From the NCBI GenBank assembly GCA_963743825.1, contig CAVURC010000003.1, positions 124,001 to 188,000 on the forward strand: a stretch of DNA of 64,000 nucleotides, read 5' to 3'. Origin of the DNA: Sva-07 sp963743825 (GTDB lineage: Bacteria; Actinomycetota; Acidimicrobiia; Acidimicrobiales; Ilumatobacteraceae). A program made the translations under genes and the position numbers. Each line of letters begins with the position of its first letter. Position 1 is the stretch's first letter. Below the pieces are notes generated by a model. It saw only the letters and a list, made by a program, of their open reading frames with translations, searched no databases and had not been told where the DNA came from. Shown here in pieces: positions 55,001-62,390 of this stretch.

Positions 55001-55377
55001 CAACCGTGCCGAGGAACTCGCAGCGCCGACACGGCACCGGGTCAACGAACTCCGCAACGTCATCGACGATCACCACCGCATGGACTCCACCCGGCGGATG
55101 TTCGACCAGTTCAACGACCTCGAAGGCATCGCCCACGACGCCGGGCGTCTCTGCCACGCCCTCGACCAATGGAAGCACTGGGCCAACGGACGCAACCTCG
55201 ACAACACCGCGCTGGCCGAGATCGCCGCCACGCTCGCGCGACCACGACGACCGACCCGGCATCAGCCAACTCGCCACCCCGCTCGCCCAGTGGGCCCGGC
55301 GACGAGGACTCGAACTCGAACCGCCGACGCCACCGACACCAACGCGGTCGTCGATCGGCATCGAAATCGACTTCTGA
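52094..55377 (+). CDS. MobF (TrwC/TraI-like) relaxase-helicase, five frameshifts
   Basis: About 1090 residues reconstructed from six frames; shifts near 52166, 52515, 52878, 54155 and 55245, each cured by removing one base. N-terminal relaxase: tyrosines in SAAYYTGYLDE, FDATLSAPKSLSVLWGL and the three-histidine metal site in DPQLHTHVVISAKV. Helicase: Walker A VVGPAGAGKTRML, VIVDEAGML, LVGDPHQLQAVGRGG and the C-terminal GLYMAMTRGERENLALVV. A coiled coil (ESLRDSEQQLDERNTERAAA) follows. It nicks and unwinds the element for conjugal transfer. The number of shifts in a row exceeds other genes here, so decay is not excluded. Confidence 0.88.
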
Positions 55378-55416
55378 AAGCACGCGAACGCAGACCCACA
55401 AACAAGTGATTATGCG

Positions 55417-55650
55417 GTGGCCCATCGGGCCGAAGAGGCGACCGACTTCGCCGGCGATGTGGAGCTGATCGGAGCGTTGCGAGCCGCGATTATCGCTCGC
55501 ACATCGGGCAGGGTCTCGATGCGATGTGCTGCTGGACGAACCGGAGAATGGCGGATCGCAGTGCAGTCACGACGCAACCCGAGTGGACCGGTCGCAGATG
55601 TTGAAGCGACACGGCGCGTGCTGGGTCTGCTTGGCGTTCCAGTGCGGTAG
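55417..55650 (+). CDS. Small hypothetical protein
   Basis: 77 residues starting at GTG 55417, 39 bp after the relaxase. The ordered pattern (ELIGALRAAIIARTSGRVSM, GEWRIAVQSRRNP, EATRRVLGLLGVPVR) looks like a compact alpha/beta domain. No family recognised. Probably the last gene of the transfer operon. Confidence 0.5.
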   Translation: MAHRAEEATDFAGDVELIGALRAAIIARTSGRVSMRCAAGRTGEWRIAVQSRRNPSGPVADVEATRRVLGLLGVPVR

Positions 55651-55717
55651 CGGACCGTCGTTGGTGAGCCTGATACGCAAGTCATTTGTCGAGTGAATTG
55701 TGGCTGCCGAGCGGGCA

Positions 55718-56656
55718 TTACCTAGCTCGTGTGTTGACGTCGTGCAGGATCTCGGGGAGCCGGAACCCGATCGACATGTGTCCTTCGCCGGCCAGGATCC
55801 TGAGCAAGGAGTCGGGGATCTGCTGTGCCAGCCAGTGCGCTTCGGCTGGGACGACGGTGTCGTCTTCGTCGCCTTGCCAGATCGTGACGTTGCGGGCGGT
55901 CGCAAGGTCGAAGCCCCAGTCCCGTACGAAGGCCATGTAGTCGTCCCGCGCTCCGATCACACCGGCCGCGAAGGCAGTTCGGAAGCTTTCGATGAGCCAG
56001 TCCGCAAGGTCGCCGGTCATTGCAGCCTGATCCGCCTCGGACGTGAACAGTTGCGGCACGTCGACCGCCTGCATGGTGACCAATTCGGTACGGTCGGCTT
56101 CGAGCGCGGCTGCGAGACCCTCATCGTCTCCTAGCAGTGCCATTCCGATCCTTCCGGACGTCCAGTCGTAAACGCCTGCGGAACGAGGCGCCATCCCCGC
56201 AATGATGGCCGTGGCGAGGCAACGTCGGGGCAGAAGGGCGGCGCAGGCAAGCGCATGGGGCCCGCCGCCGGACCAGCCGACTGCCGCGAACGACTCGACT
56301 CCCAGTACGTCCATGATCGTGGCGGTATCCGCTGCGGCGTCGGCAACCGACCGGCCGGGCTGAGGGTCCGACCTGGCGTAGCCTGGGCGGGCGTACAGCA
56401 CCAGACGTGATCGATGGTCTCCGAGCCACTGATCCGGCAGCGCAACCAGCCCGTTGGGGGTACCCATGTGGAGCATCACCGTCGTTGTGTCGTCTCCGGC
56501 TCTCACGAGCACGTCAATTGCGCGTCCGTCGGAAGCAGTGACGATGACACGCTCCACTGCGGTGCCCACGATCGCACCGTACACCCGGCTCAATGGACCC
56601 ACAACGGTGAGTCCGATGCGTTGGATCGACCTGCCAGCCCTACCGCTGCGCCGCAC
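55718..56656 (-). CDS. Alpha/beta-fold hydrolase
   Basis: 312 residues. The nucleophile elbow is GWSGGGPHALACAALL (Ser), the acid is in GDEDDTVVP and the histidine in GEGHMSIGF, giving a complete triad. HMGTPNGLVALPDQWL corresponds to the oxyanion region. An N-terminal hydrophobic, basic segment (RRSGRAGRSIQRIGLTVVG) may be only membrane-associating. It starts 60 bp downstream of the SARP regulator's stop on the same strand, so it is likely cotranscribed or regulated by it. Substrate unknown. Confidence 0.88.
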   Translation of the reverse strand: MRRSGRAGRSIQRIGLTVVGPLSRVYGAIVGTAVERVIVTASDGRAIDVLVRAGDDTTTVMLHMGTPNGLVALPDQWLGDHRSRLVLYARPGYARSDPQPGRSVADAAADTATIMDVLGVESFAAVGWSGGGPHALACAALLPRRCLATAIIAGMAPRSAGVYDWTSGRIGMALLGDDEGLAAALEADRTELVTMQAVDVPQLFTSEADQAAMTGDLADWLIESFRTAFAAGVIGARDDYMAFVRDWGFDLATARNVTIWQGDEDDTVVPAEAHWLAQQIPDSLLRILAGEGHMSIGFRLPEILHDVNTRAR

Positions 56657-56716
56657 TATCTCAGGCGTATCTGCCAGATCAGACAGGCGAACGGATTCAG
56701 CTGGTTGCGTCTGTTG

Positions 56717-59700
56717 TCAGGCTGAGGAAGTGAGCCATGGGATGCCCAGCCGTTCGGCGAGTTTGTTCGACTCAGCACGGGCCTGTGTGGCCTCGTCTCC
56801 AGCGGGGAGCATGTTCGCCAGTTCGTGTTCGGCGAGGGCGACGAACGGGAGCGCATCCATCGCTGAGTTCGCGCGAACCGCTGCTCGTAGGTGGTCGATG
56901 GCGCGATCGGTGTCTCCGGCGGCGTTCGCGAGGAGGCCGGCGTAGAGGTGCATCGATCCGTACATCATCGCTCCTGGAGCGAAATTGGCGACCAGGTGGG
57001 CGTAACGGGCAGCGAAGGGGTACGTGGCGGCCGCTGCGGTCGGGTGGGGGAATCGACGCATTGTCAACGCGACTGAGCAGATCGTTTCCAGTCGACCGAG
57101 GTCGTGTCTGTAGGCGAGATCAGGCTCGCGGGCGATTCGGTCAAGCAGCGACGATGGATCATCGCGACACCACAACAATTCTTCGCCTCTATTGGAGTCG
57201 GTCGTGGTGAATCTTGTGATCTCCTGGCCGCGCAGCCACGACAGCGTTTGGCTGACGGTCGAGCCCACGCTGACCGCGAGGGCATTGTTGATGTGCTCGG
57301 CGTGATCTTGCGCGTCGGCGATCAACAGCTCGGCCTCGTCGAAGCGCCCCTGGAAGACCCGCAGTGCCGCGAGTCGGATGGCGGCGCTCCAGAGCTGGTT
57401 CGGGAGATGAAGCCGTTCAGCGAGCGCCGCCAACCCACGGCAGGCCCGCTCGATTCCGTCGACGTCACCGCTGTCGAAGTTGGTGATGGTCTGCCATCTC
57501 AGTCCCCATGACTCGGTGACACCGTCACCGAGGGTCTGCCCGATGGCGGTGAGCTCCTCGGCCATCGCAATGCGTTCATCAACTTGATCGGGGTTGAACC
57601 AGCCGCGCAGTCGACACCGGATGGCGTAGGCGAGCGCGCTGCGGTCCCCGTTGCGGCGAGCGAGTTCGAGTGACCCGACAGCGAGGGTGACGGCACGTTC
57701 GTGCTCGGAGTACGACAGCGCCGAGCCGAGCCGGGCCATGACTCGGACCCGTTCGCTACCAGTCAGGCCATCGATGTCCAGTGTGGCGGCGAGCATGAGC
57801 GTTCCTGGTTCGTCACCGACGACGTTCAGTTCGGGCTCACCTGCATACAAGAGTGCAGCGGCGGCCTCCAGGGTGCGGTCACCACTGATGCGAGCTGTCC
57901 TCCAGGCCGCTTCGGCGGCTTTGCGGGCGCGGGTCTCGTCGCCCGACAGCGTCGCCGCGCGCGCCAAGCCAATCTGGAGGCGACCTTCCAGTTCGGGATC
58001 GCTGGGCAGGTCGCACACTGTGTCGAGTGCGCTGGTGAACCATTCGCATGCGTCGTCATACGCGAACGATGCCATTGACCACTCAGCGGCCTGCTCCGCG
58101 CAGAGACAGCCTGCCAAGCGGGCATCGGTCGTACTGCACCGAAGCAAGTGGAACGCGAGTCGGCCCACCTCGATCGGGGTCGGCTCGGCGGGCGTGCCTT
58201 GGAGTGCCCTGGCGAACTGGTGGTGGACCACCGCCTGTCGAGCCTTGGACATACTCGCCGCGAGAGCGTCTCGGGCGAGCGTGTGCGTGAACGCGTAGAT
58301 CACGCAAGACGATGCCTGTTCCACAAGCAGCTGTGCTTCGATCGCTGTGTCGAGCGCGTCGACCACCGTCGGTTCGGGTAGGCCCGAAGCGTTGACCATC
58401 AACTCGAGATCGAACTCCAGCCCAGCGACCGATGCCATCTGCAGCAGATCGAATGCCGGCGACGGCAACCGCCGAGATCGAGCGACGATCACCTCACGCA
58501 CCAACTCGGGCACGTCGTCGGAACCAGCATCGTCGATGACCCCGCTGGCTGCTGACGAGCGAACCAGCTCACCCAGCATGAATGCATTGCCGCCCGTTCG
58601 TTCCAGTAGCGACGCGGCGGTGCGATCGGTAGCGGCCTGATCCGTGCCCACGACCGAGAGGTACCCGCGAACGTCATCAACGTCGAACCCGTGCAAGCGG
58701 AGCACGCCGACCCCTGGTTCGCGCCCAAGCGCGCCGATGACATCGACGCCGCCGAACTCGGGAACCCGCGCCGTCGCAATGATCGCCAGGTGCGCAGCGG
58801 CGGAACGTCGCAGCAGATGCGCCAACGACAGAATCGTCGGTTGTGACGCCCAATGGACGTCGTCGAGCACGATCAGCACCGGCCGGACCGCCGCGAGGTG
58901 CTCGATCACCAAGGATGTCTCATCGAGGAGCCGATAGCGATCTGCTGCGGGTGTGCTCGACCCATTTGAGTGCGCTGAATCGGCCGACATTCGAGCGAGC
59001 AGCGATCGGAGACGCTCCACCGCGGCTGGCGGTCCGATTGCATGAGTGTTCCTGTCCGCGAGATCGCTGAGGGCCTGCTGCAGCGGTTCGAACGCACTCC
59101 CGACGAACTCGCTGCATCGCCCGAACAACACGAGCACCCCGTCGTTGTGGCAGGCAGCAGCGAACTCGGCCGCGAGTCGGGTCTTGCCAACGCCAGCCTC
59201 GCCAACGACGATGTCGAGCCGAGGGTGGCCATCATCGATTGCCGAGCGGTAACTCCGTTCGAGGTGGGTCATCTCGACACGTCGACCGACGAACGACACG
59301 TCGTCGCTTCGCGCGGCCAACGGTGCAGGCAGCGTGGCCGAGTCATGTGAGGCAATGGCATCCGCCACTCGCACGGAGTCTGCCGGCGGCACGCGGTGCT
59401 CCAGAACTGCGAGCTCCAGCTGGCGCAGCTCCGGACCCGGTTCCACACCGAGCTCCAACGCAAGACCGCGACGGGCACGACTCACAGCGTTCAGCGCATC
59501 GGCGTGCCGACCCGTGGCGGCAAGCGCGGACACGAGAAGGCACCACGCCCTTTCGCGTGTCGGATCACGGCCGACGAGCACTTCGAGCTCGCCGATGACC
59601 TCCTGGTGACCACCAGACGCGAGGTCGAGACCGAAGAGCTCCTCGGTCAAGGCGAGCTCCAGCTCGGATACCTGCCGGCGAAGTCCGATCAGGGACGTGT

Positions 59701-60109
59701 CGTCGTCCAACTCGGGAAACGCGGGTCCGCGGAATCGATCCCGGGCAGCGCGAAGCAACCCACGCGCCTCCACATCGTGTCCACCATCAATCGCCCGGCG
59801 GGCTGCGTCGACCGAGTTCTGCACGAGATCGAGATCGACCTCGACAAGCATCAGGCGGTAACCGTTCGATTCACGAACGATGGCGTCCGGGCCGAGGGCA
59901 TGGCGCAGATGATGAACCAGGCCGTGCAGCGTCTTGCGCGCGGAGTCGGGCCGCTGCTGCCACAACGCGTCGATCAAGACATCGTCGGACACCAGCCCGG
60001 GGCGAGCGGCGGCGAGCCGCGCCAACAGCGTCCGCTCTTTCGGGCGGAGACCGATAGCTCTCCCGTGGTCATCGACCACCTGGAGAGGACCGAGAACGCG
60101 AACCTCCAC
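56717..60109 (-). CDS. Large SARP-type regulator with BTAD, AAA ATPase and TPR region
   Basis: About 1130 residues. An OmpR-like winged helix (VEVRVLGPLQVVDDHGRAIG ... SDDVLIDALW) at 1-90 and a bacterial transcriptional activator domain at about 95-240 are the SARP part. The STAND-type ATPase has Walker A VVGEAGVGKTRLA near 303-311 and Walker B VLIVLDDVHWAS. A long TPR-like helical C-terminus follows. AfsR/DnrI-like proteins activate nearby biosynthetic operons. GTG 60109 is chosen because the SARP fold begins there; an upstream start would add non-homologous residues. Divergent from the monooxygenase gene. Confidence 0.9.
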   Translation of the reverse strand: MEVRVLGPLQVVDDHGRAIGLRPKERTLLARLAAARPGLVSDDVLIDALWQQRPDSARKTLHGLVHHLRHALGPDAIVRESNGYRLMLVEVDLDLVQNSVDAARRAIDGGHDVEARGLLRAARDRFRGPAFPELDDDTSLIGLRRQVSELELALTEELFGLDLASGGHQEVIGELEVLVGRDPTRERAWCLLVSALAATGRHADALNAVSRARRGLALELGVEPGPELRQLELAVLEHRVPPADSVRVADAIASHDSATLPAPLAARSDDVSFVGRRVEMTHLERSYRSAIDDGHPRLDIVVGEAGVGKTRLAAEFAAACHNDGVLVLFGRCSEFVGSAFEPLQQALSDLADRNTHAIGPPAAVERLRSLLARMSADSAHSNGSSTPAADRYRLLDETSLVIEHLAAVRPVLIVLDDVHWASQPTILSLAHLLRRSAAAHLAIIATARVPEFGGVDVIGALGREPGVGVLRLHGFDVDDVRGYLSVVGTDQAATDRTAASLLERTGGNAFMLGELVRSSAASGVIDDAGSDDVPELVREVIVARSRRLPSPAFDLLQMASVAGLEFDLELMVNASGLPEPTVVDALDTAIEAQLLVEQASSCVIYAFTHTLARDALAASMSKARQAVVHHQFARALQGTPAEPTPIEVGRLAFHLLRCSTTDARLAGCLCAEQAAEWSMASFAYDDACEWFTSALDTVCDLPSDPELEGRLQIGLARAATLSGDETRARKAAEAAWRTARISGDRTLEAAAALLYAGEPELNVVGDEPGTLMLAATLDIDGLTGSERVRVMARLGSALSYSEHERAVTLAVGSLELARRNGDRSALAYAIRCRLRGWFNPDQVDERIAMAEELTAIGQTLGDGVTESWGLRWQTITNFDSGDVDGIERACRGLAALAERLHLPNQLWSAAIRLAALRVFQGRFDEAELLIADAQDHAEHINNALAVSVGSTVSQTLSWLRGQEITRFTTTDSNRGEELLWCRDDPSSLLDRIAREPDLAYRHDLGRLETICSVALTMRRFPHPTAAAATYPFAARYAHLVANFAPGAMMYGSMHLYAGLLANAAGDTDRAIDHLRAAVRANSAMDALPFVALAEHELANMLPAGDEATQARAESNKLAERLGIPWLTSSA

Positions 60110-60204
60110 GTCATGCAGCGTACGCCTCTGCGATGACGCGCCTGACCTGCCGCCGCAACCACCCCACCACCGGGCTGCAACCGCCCAGGCCGACAATGCG
60201 ACGT

Positions 60205-60222
60205 GTCCTGCAAACGCAGGAC
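60205..60222. promoter_or_regulatory. Inverted repeat between SARP and monooxygenase genes
   Basis: GTCCTGC-AAAC-GCAGGAC, a 7-bp perfect inverted repeat 22 bp before the monooxygenase ATG, in the 134-bp divergent region. Either an operator or a leader hairpin. Confidence 0.45.
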
Positions 60223-60243
60223 TCACCACTCAAGGAGCACACC

Positions 60244-60555
60244 ATGCACGCCGTCTTGATCACATTCACCAGCGCAGCCTCACTCGACCAGGTCGCAGAG
60301 CCGTTCGAGCGTTACGCCCACGCCTTGCGCGCCGTCCCGGGCCTCGTCATGAAGACCTGGATCGCTGACGGCTCGACGCTGGGCGGCTTCCACATCTTCG
60401 ACGACCAATCACACGCCGACGACTACCTCGATGGCGAACTGTTGGCCACCGTCACCGCCAACCCCACCTTCACCGACTTCAACGTCACCCGATTCGACAT
60501 CATCGACACCCTCAGTGCGATCAACGGAAGTCCTGCGACGCAAGGCGCAACATGA
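60244..60555 (+). CDS. YdhR-like / ABM-fold putative monooxygenase
   Basis: 103 residues. MHAVLITFTSAASLDQVAEP ... AVPGLVMKTWIADGS..LGGFHIFDDQSHADDYLDGEL is the ferredoxin-like dimeric alpha/beta barrel pattern of YdhR and antibiotic-biosynthesis-monooxygenase relatives. Such proteins act on small aromatic or quinone substrates, or as scaffolds. AAGGAG (60232-60237) lies 6 nt before ATG 60244. It is divergent from the SARP gene and its probable target. Confidence 0.85.
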   Translation: MHAVLITFTSAASLDQVAEPFERYAHALRAVPGLVMKTWIADGSTLGGFHIFDDQSHADDYLDGELLATVTANPTFTDFNVTRFDIIDTLSAINGSPATQGAT

Positions 60556-60618
60556 CGTGGGTGCCGACCGGAGTCGTCCCTCGAACCATCGATGCACGAT
60601 CGCCGAAGGGGGAAGCTC

Positions 60619-60930
60619 ATGAAGGCCTCGAAATCGACCCTTGCGATCTGCTCGGTCACAGCAGCAATTGGCGTGCTGGCGTGGGGCACGTCGAATGACG
60701 CTCCTTCTCTGCCCCCTAGCGGGCTATGCACCGTCGGAGTCGGCAGCGGCGTGCCTCGTGGAACCGTCGTCGAGATCTGCCGGATGCTCCCGACCGAAGC
60801 ACTCAGCTCGATGCCAGGGCTCAGCCAGACACCTCCACAATCGATCCACCAGGACTTGATGGTCGCAATCAGTTCGTTGAACACCCACCGAATCCTCACG
60901 ATCAACGGCCTCCGATTACTGATGCGGTGA
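60619..60930 (+). CDS. Small secreted protein of unknown function
   Basis: 103 residues. MKASKSTLAICSVTAAIGVL is a signal sequence, followed by a short region with two cysteines (LCTVGVGSG, EICRMLP). AAGGGGGA lies about 6 nt before ATG 60619. It begins 63 bp after the monooxygenase gene and may be in the same transcript. No family recognised. Confidence 0.6.
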   Translation: MKASKSTLAICSVTAAIGVLAWGTSNDAPSLPPSGLCTVGVGSGVPRGTVVEICRMLPTEALSSMPGLSQTPPQSIHQDLMVAISSLNTHRILTINGLRLLMR

Positions 60931-61467
60931 ACAAACACCGGGGTCCACCTTCGACCAAGGGTTGCAGTTTTCCTGCCGGCGCCCGGTGACGATCGAAGGC
61001 CACGGCGTCATCACGTCCACTCGCGCCGAAGCGACAGCGGGACGCAACGCCCGATTGTCCAGATACCCCAACCGATCGTTCAGGACCGGGACAGGCGACC
61101 GGCGAGCCAGTTGACAGTTGAACGGTTGGTCGACGCCGCCAGGTGTGCGGTGCACGTGACGCAACTGGGCCACAACCTCAACCTCGCCGGCCAGGTCGAC
61201 CAGCTCCTGTGGGGTTGAACGGCGAACGGGCAACCCCGAGCACTCGCTGGGGCCGTCCTCTGCGTACACGCCGAGCACGAAAGCACCAGCGGGTGTCGAC
61301 GAGGTCTTTTCGACATGCGGGTCGCGGTAACCCGGTGGCGCCACACCAACTCGCGCCGCATCGCGGCCCCACTGTGGCGCCACACTTTCACCGGCATATT
61401 CGCCGTAGTCGCGTGCTCGGGAGTAGTTCAAACCAGCGCAGCGAAGCGGGCAATCCTCCCTACTCAT
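60916..61467 (-). CDS. Doubtful ORF at right end of the element
   Basis: 183 codons open on the minus strand with no recognised domain, no good ribosome binding site and a skewed composition rich in Pro, Arg and Gly. It fills the otherwise empty 60931-61578. It may be spurious or a decayed gene. Listed so the stretch is not left blank. Confidence 0.2.
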   Translation of the reverse strand: MSREDCPLRCAGLNYSRARDYGEYAGESVAPQWGRDAARVGVAPPGYRDPHVEKTSSTPAGAFVLGVYAEDGPSECSGLPVRRSTPQELVDLAGEVEVVAQLRHVHRTPGGVDQPFNCQLARRSPVPVLNDRLGYLDNRALRPAVASARVDVMTPWPSIVTGRRQENCNPWSKVDPGVCSPHQ

Positions 61468-61573
61468 CCCTAGAACTGACCGGACTGTGCAACATCATTC
61501 GGACACCCGAATCGCGAAAGCCCTGGTCAGCGGGACGTGGCAACACTGAACGTCACTCACAAACCCGGTGAGG
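61465..61573 (+). pseudogene. Possible remnant of a second integrase start next to attR
   Basis: CATCCCTAGAA (61465) followed 72 bp later by GTGGCAACACTG and codons MATLNVTHKPGEGE resembles the integrase 5' end (MATLREKKPGVWE) with its arm site 65 bp upstream. It runs directly into attR. Short and weak evidence, suggestive of a lost tandem element. Confidence 0.3.
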
Positions 61574-61578
61574 GTGAG

Positions 61579-61669
61579 CCACACGATCTTCGAGGGCACC
61601 AGCGAGATCCAGCAGCTGGTCATCTCCCGGGCGATCTCTGGCCTGCGCATCGAGTGATTCTGCCGCTCG
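61579..61669 (+). repeat. attR: displaced 3' end of the acyl-CoA dehydrogenase gene
   Basis: Encodes HTIFEGTSEIQQLVISRAIS and the rest of the dehydrogenase C-terminus, with its stop, but no gene body before it. Gap-free 91-bp match to 49120-49210. The UUCG hairpin that follows attL is absent here. Confidence 0.9.
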
Positions 61670-62105
61670 CCGAAGGTTGTGTGAGCACCTCTCGCCACCG
61701 GTGACCTGGTCGCTCAAACAAACTCGGAGTAGGCGAAGAGACCCCGCGTCACCGACGGCTGGGATCGCCAACCGGATACGTCATGTCGAGTCGAGCGCGC
61801 ACGCTGAGGGTCCGTTGGCGCGTCATCGCTCGCCTCGGGCCTCGAACCAGACGCCGTGAACGTCGACGGACGCGCGCTCGGTCGCACTGGGTTTCGTGCC
61901 TCAGCCGATCCACCACCGACCGTGGCGGCGCACGCCGAGATGGACACACTGCGCGCTCGATACCCGCCCCCCGATCGGATTCCTGTCGCGCTGACGCGTC
62001 CAGCTTCGTCACAAGTTCTCGCTATCGGCAAGGAGGCTCGTGGCTGAATCAAGAGGTCTCACCCCCGTCGAACCCACGCAGCGTGACCGGATCTCCCGCT
62101 CCGTG
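61670..62105. other. Chromosomal flank right of the element
   Basis: Little can be supported here. A 63-codon ORF from GTG 61856 to 62047 is the only protein-like stretch and has no ribosome binding site. This DNA was next to the dehydrogenase gene before integration. Confidence 0.5.
61856..62047 (+). CDS. Doubtful small ORF
   Basis: 63 residues from a GTG start (EMDTLRARYPPPDRIPVALT in the middle). No family, no Shine-Dalgarno site. Could be a fragment of a longer decayed gene. Confidence 0.2.
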   Translation: MNVDGRALGRTGFRASADPPPTVAAHAEMDTLRARYPPPDRIPVALTRPASSQVLAIGKEARG

Positions 62106-62134
62106 TTGACGGTTGGGTTTGGTCAAGATAGATT
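62106..62134 (+). promoter_or_regulatory. Sigma-70-type promoter
   Basis: TTGACG (62106-62111), 17-bp spacer, TAGATT (62129-62134). This is the closest match to consensus I found in the window. The start of transcription would be near 62141, giving a leader of about 70 nt before the 13-codon ORF. Confidence 0.6.
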
Positions 62135-62212
62135 CAAGTTCCTGTAAAGGATCTGACAGACGCCGGGCGGCGTTGGGATGATCGCCCATAGTCTCCGCAA
62201 GGAGCACCGAGA

Positions 62213-62254
62213 ATGGAGTTCAACATCATGAACAACGGCGCAACCTGGGGCTGA
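62213..62254 (+). CDS. 13-residue peptide ORF (MEFNIMNNGATWG)
   Basis: A 13-codon ORF with AAGGAG (62199-62204) 8 nt before the ATG, a stronger site than those of most genes here. It sits 79 bp after a promoter and 136 bp before the GGDEF gene. It could be a leader peptide, a signalling peptide or chance. No family recognised. Confidence 0.4.
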   Translation: MEFNIMNNGATWG

Positions 62255-62266
62255 GGCCCGGCGATT

Positions 62267-62295
62267 CGATCTTGATTGTTCAAGATAGAAGTTCC
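62267..62295. promoter_or_regulatory. Inverted repeat and TCAAGATAGA repeat in the GGDEF leader
   Basis: ATCTTGA and TCAAGAT form a 7-bp inverted repeat. TCAAGATAGA...AAGTTCC here repeats the sequence overlapping the -10 region at 62123-62142. A shared protein-binding site or RNA structure is possible. Confidence 0.4.
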
Positions 62296-62390
62296 CGCGG
62301 TCGATAGATCTCGGGGACGTCACCAGGCGTTCCTGCAATGGGAGCACCGCGTGACGACTTCTCAATCAACGTCGAGCACACAAAGTAGTA

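Larger units (their letters stand above)
49154..61635. mobile_element. Integrative mobilizable element of about 12.5 kb
   Basis: Bounded by the direct repeats, with a tyrosine integrase reading inward next to attL and a MobF relaxase in the middle. Gene order: integrase, DUF3800-like, repeats, HTH protein, winged-helix protein, relaxase-helicase, small protein, then cargo (alpha/beta hydrolase and SARP regulator on the minus strand; monooxygenase and secreted protein on the plus strand). No VirD4/TraD/FtsK-like coupling protein, VirB4, replication initiator or resistance gene was seen. It resembles actinobacterial integrative elements, but insertion in a protein gene rather than a tRNA gene is less common. 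Confidence 0.85.

Noticed and set aside
62110..62390. Cyclic di-GMP (GEMM) riboswitch before the GGDEF gene
   Set aside because: No GEMM consensus core or tetraloop-receptor pattern could be matched by eye.
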